A DNA stretch of 64,000 nucleotides. Source: Bifidobacterium sp. 7101 (lineage in GTDB: Bacteria; Actinomycetota; Actinomycetes; Actinomycetales; Bifidobacteriaceae). The position numbers and the translations under genes were made by a program. The notes beneath the pieces are model-generated. The model saw only the letters and a list, made by a program, of their open reading frames with translations. It was not told the DNA's origin and ran no database searches. Shown here in pieces: positions 18,858 through 29,300 of this stretch; the first letter of the stretch is position 1; every line of letters starts with the position of its first letter. Location: positions 372,001-436,000 of the forward strand of contig NZ_AWUN01000001.1 of the NCBI RefSeq assembly GCF_000499285.1, in the 5' to 3' direction.

Positions 18858-18871
18858 AGCTGGAGAGAGAT

Positions 18872-20605
18872 GTGGCTGCTGAGAATACGGTAATCGGCGG
18901 GAGGTATCGTATCTTGACGCAGATAGGCAGGGGCGGAATGTCCACTGTCTATCTTGCATTGGATACATCATTGAACAAGCAATGGGCTGTCAAGGAGATC
19001 AGACAGGTAACTGATCCCGTGAAGCGGGACATGATTATCAAGAGCATCACCGTTGAAGCCAATATGATCAAGCGCTTGGACCATCCGGCTATTCCTCGGA
19101 TTGTTGATCTGATCGATGACCATGGCACGCTGTATGTCGTCATGGACTATGTGGAGGGCCGGACGCTCGCGGATATCCTTAAAAACGAGGGACCGCAGCC
19201 TGAAGACCGTGTAGCTGATTGGGGTATCCAGCTATGCGATGCACTTAACTACCTGCACAGCCGGAAGCCCCCGGTCATATACCGTGATATGAAGCCATCG
19301 AACGTGATGGTAACCCCAAACGGAGCCATCAAACTGATAGATTTTGGTATTGCCATTGAAATGGGAGCTGATGATGACCGGTCCTCACTGATCGGGGACG
19401 ACAGACAGTTGGGCACGCAAGGTTATGGTGCTCCCGAGCAATTCAGCGAGACAGGTCATGTGGATCAGCGCACCGACATTTATGCTTTGGGCGCGACACT
19501 ATACAACCTGCTGACAGGCGTACACCCGCGTTCTGGATCGTTCAAACCAATCCGGGAAATCGTTCCCTCTTTGTCTGCTGGCCTTGAAGAGATCATATCT
19601 GTTGCGACTCAGACAAACCCTGAGGCAAGATTCCAGAACTGTGCTCAGATGGCTTATGCATTGAGACATTACAAGGAGGTTGATGAGGTTCATCGCCAAG
19701 CGCTCACCAGGAAATGGCGTGCGTTCATCGCTGTCATAATTGCTTCAGCGGTCTGTTTTGGGCTTTCGGCATGTTCGCTGGGCATGGTGTATAAAACGCG
19801 CAATGGCGACTTCAGTTATTGGATGGACCAAGCCGCTCAGACTACGGTCAGCGCTAGAGCCGAAAACGATTTTGTCCATGCTGCCTCCATCAAACCGGAC
19901 TCTGTCGACCCGTATATGGGGTTGATCAGTTTGTATACGGCAGACGGTGCATTCGATTCACAAGAGGAGCGCACATTCAATGCTGTAATCACAGAGCACA
20001 GCAATTCTCTGCGTAAACATTCCGGGGACTGGTCGAGATTGTGTTATGAAACAGGAAAGCTGTATTGGTACTACTTCAAGGTGCCTAAAGAAGCCAAAAC
20101 AGCCTCAGGCTCCGCTATGACGGATCAGGAATCAATGAGGATGGAACGCATCAGGGCGGCCTCTCCTTGGATGCATGAGGCAGCCAAGAACAAGGATTAC
20201 AAGAAGGCTGAACTCGCGGATATCTACGCAGGCATGGCAGATTTCAATACGCAAATCGTTCCACTCATCAATGAGGGATCGGATGCCGGCAAATACAAAC
20301 CGTATGCAAGACGCTTGCAACAATTGCTGGATGCGTCCCGTCATGAAAGCAATGACGTTATTCGATTGGAGGCCGCCAATCTGACGCTGGACGCCTTGCA
20401 GATCTTTCCAAGGAAGTTCAGAGCGGATGGCATTGGCAAGGATCAGATGAATGCCTTGGCGGATCGGTCTATCTCCTTAGCCGCCTCGGTAACCCCTACG
20501 ACTGCGTTGCTTGACGAGAGAAAAAACGAGGCCAATGAATCCTCAAAACGGGTGCACGCCTCTATAGACAACGCCTTTGTGGATATCAAGGGGGATAAGC
20601 GATGA
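18872..20605 (+). CDS. T7SS-associated membrane Ser/Thr protein kinase
   Basis: A 577-residue Hanks-type kinase with Gly-loop IGRGGMSTVY (18-27), ATP lysine in WAVKE (K41), a catalytic loop that reads YRDMKPSN instead of HRD (about 137-144), DFG (about 157) and GTQGYGAPEQ in the activation segment. One membrane helix (about 284-307, AVIIASAVCFGLSACSLGMVY) leads to an outer domain of about 270 residues rich in helices and resembling tetratricopeptide repeats. The GTG start has GGAGAG close upstream. It overlaps the next gene by 4 nt and heads a tightly packed run of T7SS genes. FHA proteins encoded downstream are the natural readers of its phosphothreonines. Confidence 0.88.
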   Translation: MAAENTVIGGRYRILTQIGRGGMSTVYLALDTSLNKQWAVKEIRQVTDPVKRDMIIKSITVEANMIKRLDHPAIPRIVDLIDDHGTLYVVMDYVEGRTLADILKNEGPQPEDRVADWGIQLCDALNYLHSRKPPVIYRDMKPSNVMVTPNGAIKLIDFGIAIEMGADDDRSSLIGDDRQLGTQGYGAPEQFSETGHVDQRTDIYALGATLYNLLTGVHPRSGSFKPIREIVPSLSAGLEEIISVATQTNPEARFQNCAQMAYALRHYKEVDEVHRQALTRKWRAFIAVIIASAVCFGLSACSLGMVYKTRNGDFSYWMDQAAQTTVSARAENDFVHAASIKPDSVDPYMGLISLYTADGAFDSQEERTFNAVITEHSNSLRKHSGDWSRLCYETGKLYWYYFKVPKEAKTASGSAMTDQESMRMERIRAASPWMHEAAKNKDYKKAELADIYAGMADFNTQIVPLINEGSDAGKYKPYARRLQQLLDASRHESNDVIRLEAANLTLDALQIFPRKFRADGIGKDQMNALADRSISLAASVTPTTALLDERKNEANESSKRVHASIDNAFVDIKGDKR

Positions 20606-21045
20606 GCACCTGGACCTGGAGAATGCTGGCTCTGGTATTTCTGGCGGTTGCCCTGGTTCTGGTGGTTGCCGCGATTGTGCTCTATAGGGTCCTGCATATA
20701 CGCCAGGTGCGGGATGCCCTTACTGGCCGCAGCGCGGCTACTGAAATTGAACAGATGCGCACAGCCAGGGCAGGTACATGGGCAATGGCCGGCTCACAAC
20801 TGCAGACTGGCGATCTGAGTTTCAACCCAGGAATTGGGAACAGTCAGGATTTCGCATCCTCCCGCGAGCATCCGGTCGAATTCGTGGTACATTCGGCCGA
20901 TACTTCTTCACAATCCGGGCAAGTGAGCGCTCAATCATCAGGGGTTGATGATGACGAGCAGCAGACCTCTCTGATCGGCCATGAGCATGCCGAAACAAGC
21001 GCTCGCGATGATGAGGCCCAAACCACGCTTGCAGAAAGGTTTTGA
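20602..21045 (+). CDS. Small membrane protein with candidate phospho-Thr motifs
   Basis: A 147-residue protein of unknown family. One N-terminal membrane helix (about 8-29, LALVFLAVALVLVVAAIVLY) is followed by a soluble tail. The tail ends in two acidic Thr-containing stretches, DDDEQQTSLIG and DDEAQTTLAERF, of the kind that kinases modify and FHA domains bind. The ATG overlaps the kinase stop (ATGA). By position and motifs it may be the kinase substrate that recruits an FHA protein to the secretion machine; this is an inference. Confidence 0.7.
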   Translation: MSTWTWRMLALVFLAVALVLVVAAIVLYRVLHIRQVRDALTGRSAATEIEQMRTARAGTWAMAGSQLQTGDLSFNPGIGNSQDFASSREHPVEFVVHSADTSSQSGQVSAQSSGVDDDEQQTSLIGHEHAETSARDDEAQTTLAERF

Positions 21046-21049
21046 CACC

Positions 21050-24000
21050 ATGGTGGAGTCCGTAAAAAGCGCTAAGGCGATAAAGGTCTTCTGCTGCATC
21101 ATGAGTTTTTCAGTTCTGTTCTGTCTCACCTTGCTCGTATGGCAGCTATTGCTCCCCACCCGTGCCTTGGCGGCGGAGAAGAAGAGCGCCAAGGACCGCA
21201 TATCCGTATCGATGACTTATCGGCAGATGAAGTCCGAAGATGACCTTACAGACGGAAAAACATGGATTGCCGCAGGGCCGCGTTCTGTTACGTTGACTAT
21301 CACTCCGCGTTCGGCGGATGGTGTCGATTGGCAATCTTCAAAGGATGGCTCGCTGGCAATAGAAGGCATCAGTATCTCCGGCAAGGGACCATGTCCGGTC
21401 CTGCAGCAAAGCGACGATCCCGGACAACAGCCTTCCCGGACCTATACGCTTAGCTACACCGATGGCGGAGGCAACTCCCATGATGGCCAGGAATATTTGT
21501 TGGACAAGTGTCAGCTGAAATTCAGCTATACATTAACCTCGAACAATGAAAGCGGGAAGGCCGAGAGCCTCAGCGGAGACTTTTCAGAAACGCTCAGTTC
21601 TATAGATATGGCTGCGGTCGATAGCGAAGGTAAGGATATCGATTTTGCTCAACACCCCGATTCCATAATTGTGGATTCAACAACTGACAGAAGCCTCAGA
21701 CTATGGGTATCCGGAGCTCCGAAGGCCGACCCGCTTTCTGGCTATTTCAGCAAGGTTGACACAGTATCTCTTTCGTCACGCGACCCGTGGCTGGACCGTA
21801 TAGTCAACATTGCCTTCAACAACTATAAAAGGGCGAATTCCAATGCCGATTTTGCTCTCATGACCATAAGTCGGATTCCTCAGCATAGCCAGGCCGATGA
21901 CCCCAATCATCTGCCTCCCGCCAGCTTCTCTTGCGGGCCCAACACCTCATATTCGCAAAGAGATGCCAAAATCGACAAGGGCCATGGAGATCACTCAGGG
22001 GTCTGGAAGGTGCTCAATCAATCATGTAAAGCCGAGGTGAACAGGCCGCCATACAATTCCAATGCCCGTTATGAGGCCCGCCCCCAAGAGGAGATCGCCC
22101 GCTATCTGCATCCAGCGGATGCCGGGCAGGATCACAACTACCTTTCATTCGTTTATGACACTGAAAAGCCTATGCTGACTTCAGCCAGCTATTTGTCCCA
22201 CGGTCTTGAATCACACCCTGAAGATGTTGATTTCCCCGTTTCCGACGGAGTCATGGCCTTCAGGGATCGCGTCATCAGGCTGAGGGCCAAGGATATTCTT
22301 CCATCCAGACCAATCGTCGATCCGAATGGCGGCCAACACTACCCGCAACGAATCAGGAATGACGGTCCCAGCGATCCCTTCGCCTCCGGCTTGGCAAGGC
22401 TCATATTGGAAGGGAGTCGTTATGACGGTGTCGACAGTCAAGGCAATCCCCGGACTCCGGTTCCGTTGAAACAGTGCTCTGCTGACACCGGCGTTCGGAA
22501 CGATGACGACTGTGATTACTCTGTCTCCGCAGGTTCTGATGAACAGGGCGAATACTATGACGTGGATTTCCGATCCTCCGGATATTACGATTTCAGCGCC
22601 ATAAAGGCCAAAGTCGTTGATAAAGCCGGCAATGAAGATGACCTCTTCCCCCTCAAGAGTGGACAGACGGATCGCTCCAAGTCTCCTGACACGAATGCAA
22701 TGATTGGCAAACTTCTGATTGATGTCAGCTATGAAACAATCGGGGAGCCCAGGATTGCGGTTGCGAGTCGTTCCTCCGACGCTCCCAGGAAGCCAGGTGC
22801 TGTGCCTCCTGCCCCCTCCGGCAGTGGACTGGACAGGTATTATTTCAATTCAGATGTCCGCTTGGCCGTGCAGACCAAAGACCAGTATTTGGCCTACTAC
22901 CTCCATACGCTGGCCGATGATCCCCGCAGAAATGTCGGCGTATTGAAATATTGGCGCGATGATCTGCCAAATGGGTCCAACGAGGCCAAGACGGCCTGCA
23001 AGGTGGGGGAATCCAACATAACCGAGAATCGCGACGAAAACTGGACGTGGAGTCTGGCCTGTGACGACAGTGTCGAGCAGATCAATGGAGCCAGCGGGTC
23101 CTATCCGACCAACGGTAAATACACCTTTGTGCTCAATGCGGATATTATGCCTGCTTGGTTCACTTCCTCAAGGACTCAGTTTGGTATAGATACCAGCGCT
23201 CCTGTGGCAGACGGATTTGAGGGTCCGCGTGGTGACGGATTGAAGATAATCCGTAGATTCCCTATCAAGGGTTCCCATAAGACCATTGTGACCAGTCCCG
23301 GACAAAATCATATCCGGTTCAGGGTTCAGGATCTTCTGCCAAAGGAGCAGGTGGGTGCTGATGAAGTCCCGGGAGCCTCGCAGGAGGGAGCATCAGGTAT
23401 TGCCGGGAATTGCGCTGCGGGCACCTGCCATGGCACGGTCCAGATTTCCATGCCTGCTCCAACCGATTTGCAGGGCAATGCCATTGGCGATTCTGCTGCA
23501 AGGAACATGACTTTACCGGTGGATGAATCCGGCTGGTTCAAGATCGATCTGAAAGACGAAGGTTTATACGATCTGTCGAAAATCGTGCTGACTGTTGCTG
23601 ATTGGGCAGAGCATCCGGTCAATGGCGGTGATAGTGACCGGGCGCGGAATGTGCTGAAAATCAGCCTCGACGAGTTGGTCAACAAGTACCCTGATGCCGG
23701 AGGCTTCAATGAAGCCTACGATGCCCTGGTGATCGACAACCCTCAGAATCAGAGGACGGCTGAGATAATACTTAGACAGGCCGAGTCCAATCCCGCTTCC
23801 ACGAATCCTGCATACTACTTCAGAGGCGAAGCGCTTGTCGACTTCAAAGTGAAAGACAGGTGGTTCCCGCTGTATCAGGCTGTCGGTGACGAGAGCAATA
23901 AGAATTTCTTCCATGGCTCCGTCAGTCCGGCCGCTCCGACACCATTCCCCGCAGTGTCGTTCGAACCTGACGCCTGGGTTCCTGACTCCGCGAGTCCGGA

Positions 24001-26377
24001 CACCTGGGTGTTCCGAGGATATCGGGTTCCCCGTTCTTCCGCCAACCAGAACCGTCCCCATGAGGGGGTGTATGAGTTGACGCTATCCTATGCTGGCCTC
24101 CAGTGCGACAGCAGCCGGTTCGCTGCAGCCCAGCGTAAGTTCGTCATTGACTATACGGGTCCCCAGCTGGGCAGTCTTCACTTATCGGCGACCACCCCCC
24201 ATCATTGGCAATGGATATTCCCTACATCGCCTCTGCATGTGTCCCTGGACGGTGTTAAAGACCAGGTTTCCGGTGTGGATGAGAAGAGCGCGTCGTTTAC
24301 GGATTACCAGGGGGATGAGGCGACTCCTATGCTTGGGTATGACCCCTGGCTGGCCCCTAAGGATGCGCAGGCCCCTGAATCCACCTTGCGATTCGAATCT
24401 GATGAAGTCATTGCTTTCGACATGAACGCCGACAGCCAGCGTCTCAGGTTTGATACCACATCGATAGCCGTCAAGGATTTAGCCGGCAACCCCTCATCGA
24501 CTCATGCGCTGAATTCATATGGCGGCGATCAAAGCGACATAGTCAACGATGCCCAGGGATATACGGGGGCTGCCCTCGATCTTGCCGGTCCGAAGATCAC
24601 TGTGACCTATGACAACAATGATGTCAGAAACGGCAAGTATTACAAGGCCAATAGGGTGGCCACCATTGTTGTAGACGAGTCGAACTTTGATTTCATAAGT
24701 GCGAAGGACGGCGGGCGCATCATCGTTGAATCAAATGTTGATGGTCGCAGGGCCCGACTTGCCGCCAAGGATTTTTCAAACCCAAGCGGCGATAAGCACA
24801 CTTATCTGGCAAAGCTGGCCTGTGAGAGTGATGGAGATTGGACCGTCGATGCCTCGTTGACCGACCCAGGCGAACACCAAGCGGTTGCATTCCATGATGA
24901 ATTCGTCATCGACACAACCAGGCCGGTGCTCTCACTGAAATTCGACAACAATGACTCTAAAAATGGCATGTACTATAAGGCTCCCCGGGTGGCCACCATC
25001 GAGTTGGTGGAGCGTAATTTCAGCAGGGGGGAATCGACGGTAACGACATCGGCCAAGGATGATGCCGGCCATGAGGTTCCGGCCTCTTCGGGTGATGGCT
25101 GGTCGTATGTAGGAGATCCCAAGGAGTACACCCTGGTCCAGCAGGTATCGTTCAAGGGTGAGTACCATTACACGCTCGAGGCCAATGCCACTGATCTGGC
25201 CGGAAACACTGCGGAGGCGGTGAAGGAGCCGGAATTCGTCATCGATATGACCAAGCCCGATCTTCATATCGAAAAAGTGGAGGACAAGACAGCCTATGCG
25301 GGCACGGTGGCGCCACGAATACAGGTCGCTGACACGAATATGGACCAGAGCCGAACGACCTATGCGCTTGTCGGGGACAGGCGGGGCAAGGTCAAATCCG
25401 CTGACCTGGATCCGAACGAGCATGAGGACGATAACACCCGAACGGTCGATATTCCTGATTTCAAGCGCAAGGTAGCAAACGACGATGTATACACGCTGAC
25501 TGCAACAAGCGAAGACATGGCCGGTAATTCCACATCTGTGAGCAAGACCTTCTCGGTTAACAGGTTCGGTTCGACCTACCTGTTTTCAGCGGGAACGTCC
25601 TCGGTCAGGGGTGCGTATTTAAAGAAGGCGGTGCCTATCGAAGTCACCGAGCTGAATGTCAGCGGCATTGATTTGGGTAAGTCAGCCATCAGGTTGGCCA
25701 AGGACGGAAGCATCCATGCTGTTCCCGGATCCGATTATCGGATTGTCGACGATAGCGAAAGTGGATGGAGCAAACGAACCTATGAAATTCCTGCCAGGTT
25801 ATTTAAGGGCGACGGCTATTACCGCCTGATGTTCACATCCACTGATCGAGCAGGGAATCTGTCAGAGAATACCATGCAGCACAAGGATGCGAAGCGCAAG
25901 GGGGATGCCTCGGTGAACTTCGCAGTGGATTCGCAAGCTCCAACAGTCTCAGCTCTGGGCATTGCCTCCAACAGAGTGTACTACGGGCAACGGCATGGTG
26001 TGGGCATAGATGCCAAGGATAACATGAAAGTCCGCTCCGCCCGGATTGATGTGGATGGCAAAACACAGGGACGGTGGTCTGGTGATGAGCTCCTCAGAGG
26101 TGCGCAGTCCATTGATCTGCCGGCGGATGCTCATAGGCACACGGTGACAGTCAGGACCGAAGATGCGGCGGGCAACATATCCTTGATTACCTATCAGGAT
26201 GTGGTCGTCGCTTCAGACTGGTGGCAATACATACGTGAGAACGGATTGCTTTTTGTGCTGGTCATCTGCCTCGGAATTCTCATGACGCTGGCGGTCATCA
26301 TCCTTGCGGCTCTGATCGTCAGGCACCATGCAGCAATGGCCTATAGGCGCAATCCATTTGGCAGGCAGGAGCGGTGA
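21050..26377 (+). CDS. Very large doubly membrane-anchored Ig-repeat protein of the T7SS locus
   Basis: A 1775-residue protein from the ATG at 21050 (AAAGG about 10 nt upstream); an earlier in-frame ATG at 20981 lies inside the previous gene. The N-terminus has a signal-like helix (about 15-35, FCLTLLVWQLLLP then ALAAEKK). A C-terminal membrane helix (about 1732-1758, LLFVLVICLGILMTLAVII) is followed by a short basic tail. Between them is one huge extracytoplasmic region with Ig-like repeats, clearest as two related units at about 1181 and 1293 (FDNNDSKNGMYYKAPRVATI and its twin), each closed by FVIDTTRP or FVIDMTKP strands. No LPxTG motif. It starts 5 nt after the preceding stop and is followed 4 nt later by the motor ATPase. 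It may be an envelope-spanning scaffold replacing EsaA or EccB-type parts. Confidence 0.8.
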   Translation: MVESVKSAKAIKVFCCIMSFSVLFCLTLLVWQLLLPTRALAAEKKSAKDRISVSMTYRQMKSEDDLTDGKTWIAAGPRSVTLTITPRSADGVDWQSSKDGSLAIEGISISGKGPCPVLQQSDDPGQQPSRTYTLSYTDGGGNSHDGQEYLLDKCQLKFSYTLTSNNESGKAESLSGDFSETLSSIDMAAVDSEGKDIDFAQHPDSIIVDSTTDRSLRLWVSGAPKADPLSGYFSKVDTVSLSSRDPWLDRIVNIAFNNYKRANSNADFALMTISRIPQHSQADDPNHLPPASFSCGPNTSYSQRDAKIDKGHGDHSGVWKVLNQSCKAEVNRPPYNSNARYEARPQEEIARYLHPADAGQDHNYLSFVYDTEKPMLTSASYLSHGLESHPEDVDFPVSDGVMAFRDRVIRLRAKDILPSRPIVDPNGGQHYPQRIRNDGPSDPFASGLARLILEGSRYDGVDSQGNPRTPVPLKQCSADTGVRNDDDCDYSVSAGSDEQGEYYDVDFRSSGYYDFSAIKAKVVDKAGNEDDLFPLKSGQTDRSKSPDTNAMIGKLLIDVSYETIGEPRIAVASRSSDAPRKPGAVPPAPSGSGLDRYYFNSDVRLAVQTKDQYLAYYLHTLADDPRRNVGVLKYWRDDLPNGSNEAKTACKVGESNITENRDENWTWSLACDDSVEQINGASGSYPTNGKYTFVLNADIMPAWFTSSRTQFGIDTSAPVADGFEGPRGDGLKIIRRFPIKGSHKTIVTSPGQNHIRFRVQDLLPKEQVGADEVPGASQEGASGIAGNCAAGTCHGTVQISMPAPTDLQGNAIGDSAARNMTLPVDESGWFKIDLKDEGLYDLSKIVLTVADWAEHPVNGGDSDRARNVLKISLDELVNKYPDAGGFNEAYDALVIDNPQNQRTAEIILRQAESNPASTNPAYYFRGEALVDFKVKDRWFPLYQAVGDESNKNFFHGSVSPAAPTPFPAVSFEPDAWVPDSASPDTWVFRGYRVPRSSANQNRPHEGVYELTLSYAGLQCDSSRFAAAQRKFVIDYTGPQLGSLHLSATTPHHWQWIFPTSPLHVSLDGVKDQVSGVDEKSASFTDYQGDEATPMLGYDPWLAPKDAQAPESTLRFESDEVIAFDMNADSQRLRFDTTSIAVKDLAGNPSSTHALNSYGGDQSDIVNDAQGYTGAALDLAGPKITVTYDNNDVRNGKYYKANRVATIVVDESNFDFISAKDGGRIIVESNVDGRRARLAAKDFSNPSGDKHTYLAKLACESDGDWTVDASLTDPGEHQAVAFHDEFVIDTTRPVLSLKFDNNDSKNGMYYKAPRVATIELVERNFSRGESTVTTSAKDDAGHEVPASSGDGWSYVGDPKEYTLVQQVSFKGEYHYTLEANATDLAGNTAEAVKEPEFVIDMTKPDLHIEKVEDKTAYAGTVAPRIQVADTNMDQSRTTYALVGDRRGKVKSADLDPNEHEDDNTRTVDIPDFKRKVANDDVYTLTATSEDMAGNSTSVSKTFSVNRFGSTYLFSAGTSSVRGAYLKKAVPIEVTELNVSGIDLGKSAIRLAKDGSIHAVPGSDYRIVDDSESGWSKRTYEIPARLFKGDGYYRLMFTSTDRAGNLSENTMQHKDAKRKGDASVNFAVDSQAPTVSALGIASNRVYYGQRHGVGIDAKDNMKVRSARIDVDGKTQGRWSGDELLRGAQSIDLPADAHRHTVTVRTEDAAGNISLITYQDVVVASDWWQYIRENGLLFVLVICLGILMTLAVIILAALIVRHHAAMAYRRNPFGRQER

Positions 26378-26380
26378 GTC

Positions 26381-29300
26381 ATGAAAGGCCTTGTCAATAT
26401 TCATGATGCCCGCTCGCAGGCTCGGTTTACGGCTTACTTTGATGTGCCGGGAGACTCGTCGTTGGCTGACCTGCTTCCCTCACTGGCTGGATTCACAGAG
26501 GGAGCAACAGGCAGGAAGGTAGATGTCGGTATCGACGGGCGCCGGGTGGACCCGCGTCTGAGCGTTGACCAGGTAGGTCTGCATGAAGGATCATGGATTT
26601 CCTTGCTGTGCGAGGGAGCGACGATTGTCGACCCGCGGGTTCGTCCGGCTGATGACCCAGCAGCAGTTCAGCTGCGCTTTCTCAGTGGATTCAATGCAGG
26701 TGCCATATATGACGTACTTCCAGGTATCTTGAGGATAAGTTCACTGATGGATCCTGAAAAAGTGTCGATCAGCGCTGATTTTCTTCTTGACGTTCATCCG
26801 GATGGCCGTCTGATGGTGGTGCCAAACATACGCGAGGGCGCCGTGGTGAAAGCCGGCTTCCTGCGAAGGCCCAAGCGGCAATTGCACTCCGATGTCTGGC
26901 TGGACGGGCATGAGCTGATAGAGCCGACCGAGCTGCACTATGGACAGGAGCTTGTGCTTCCCGAATGCATCATCAGCGTGACCAAGGGGCATCCGGATTC
27001 CGTGCCAGTCGACAAGGAAGACAGCCCGGGGCACTGGCTGTATACCCGGCCGCCGAAGATCAGGAATGAAGTACGAAACAGACGATATACGCTCCCCGGC
27101 TCCCCGACCCGTCCTGACAAGGCCCCTATACCGATCCTGTCGACCCTGTTGCCATTTGCCATGTCCGTGGGCATGGCGGTCATTCTGAAGAATTATTCTT
27201 ATCTGGCTTTTGGCATCATGTCACCGGTGATGATGATAGCTTCGTATTTCTCCGGCAATAACGGCATGAGGAAGAAATACAAGGCGCAGGTCAAACGTTA
27301 CGAGCAGAGCCGGGACCGCATCAAGGAACAGGCCAAGCATGCGCTTGAAGAGGAAGTCAGTGATGTTCGGGCCGAATACCCTGATCCTACAGCCTTGCTT
27401 GATCTTTGCGCCAGTCATAGTGCACAGCTATGGAACAGAAGGGCCACGGACGACTCATGGCTTGGATTGCGCATAGGCACGGGAGATGTCAAGTCGCATG
27501 TATCCATGGAAATGCCCGATAACCTTGATTTTGAGCGTGTCAAGACATGGCAGCTCCATCATTTCCCTGTCGTTGTGAATTTGCCGGCTGCCGGATGCCT
27601 GGGGTGCACAGGTGAGCAAGCAGTCATCTTCCCGACAGTGCAGTGGATCGTCGCTCAAATGGCAGCTCTGCACTCAGACCGGGACTTGTCGATATATCTG
27701 CTTTCGCCCAGGTCCAGAAAGCAACAAGAAGGGGGTCGGCCTGCTCCCATACCAGCGCAGATTGATTGGTCCTTCGCTCAATGGCTCCCGCAGCTGGTTC
27801 CGCAGCAAGGGCAGAATGCAGTACGCACATTGGCTACCGGCATCGAAGACATAGCGATGAGGATTTCGGAACTCATCGCCATGCTGGACGATCGTAAGGA
27901 GCTGATGCATTCCCAGTCCATGCAGAAGTGGGCTGGGCCTTCGGTAGTTGTGGTGATGGAGCATGCACATGTGCTCAGATCCATGCCTGGCACTATCAGA
28001 CTCCTCAAGGAAGGGCCCCTTGTCGGCATGTACATGCTGTGCGTGGAGATCGATGAGAGGCTCCTGCCTGAGGAATGCCAGACCGTGGTGACGGGGGAGG
28101 CTGGCGAGCTGAAGGTCCGCAGCAATGTCTCTGATGATGTCAATGACATCATGCCCGACCTGGTCACACAGCAATGGCTTGATGCCCTTTCGCTGTCCCT
28201 CGCGCCTTTGGAGGACGGCAGCCCTGATGAGAGCCAGTCCGCCATTCCCTCGCAGAGCAGACTCCTGGACCTGTTGAAGCTGACGCCGACTCCTGAAGAG
28301 ATCGAAGCCCGATGGGCCCTGCAACCCCGTTCGACCTTCTGCACAATCGGTGAATCGGTCGACGGCCCCTTCGGCCTTGACATCGCCAAGGACGGGCCCC
28401 ATGGGTTGATAGCCGGTACAACCGGCTCGGGCAAGTCCGAGCTGCTCCAGTCCCTGGTGGCTTCGTTGGCCGTGGCGAATAGGCCGGAATCGCTGAACTT
28501 CGTGCTTGTCGATTACAAGGGAGGTGCGGCGTTCAAGGACTGCGTCAAGCTCCCCCATACGGTCGGAATGGTCACGGATCTGGACAACCATTTGGTGACC
28601 AGGGCTCTGGTCTCGCTTGGCGCGGAACTGAACTACCGCGAACATCTTCTGGCTCTTGCCGGTGCCAAGGACCTTGACGATTACATGGACTTCCGGGAGC
28701 TCCGCCCTGATCTGGCGGAGATTCCCCGTCTGCTGATCATTATCGACGAGTTCGCCTCCCTGGCCAGGGAGCTTCCCGACTTTGTCACCGGCCTGGTGAA
28801 CATTGCGCAAAGGGGCAGGTCATTGGGCATCCATCTTCTCCTGGCGACTCAGCGACCAGGAGGCGTGGTCTCTCCGGAAATCAGGGCGAACACCAACCTT
28901 CGTATAGCCCTGCGCATGACGGACGACAGCGAAAGCCAGGATGTGATCGATGCCAAGGATGCCTCGCTGATCAGCAAGTCCACGCCGGGCAGGGCCGTGG
29001 TGAGGCTCGGATCGAATTCCTTGGTACCCTTCCAATCCGCCAGGGTTGGAGGCAGGTATATCGACCCGAATGACAAGGCTGAGACAAAAACAGAGAAGCC
29101 CTTTGTCCGCGTGCTCTCCTTCCCCCAGATCGGCCAGCCGGCTCCTGCGCGTCCCAAGTCGAAAGAGAACAAGGGGGATGTAAGTGTAACCGACCTTATG
29201 AAGTTGGTCGAGAGTATCTGCCAGGTGGCCAAGGATGAGGGCATTCCCCAGCAGCGGCAGCCGTGGCTGCCTGCCTTGACCGATGAGATTGGTCTGGGTG

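Larger units (their letters stand above)
18413..18871. other. Intergenic spacer with hairpin and kinase promoter
   Basis: No convincing gene. The 459 nt hold a perfect inverted repeat (18559-18602) and, near the end, a candidate promoter (18830-18857) for the kinase. An open frame at 18497-18751 has no ribosome site and is interrupted in meaning by the hairpin, so it is not called. The arrangement would let the small secreted protein be made in excess over the membrane apparatus. Confidence 0.6.
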
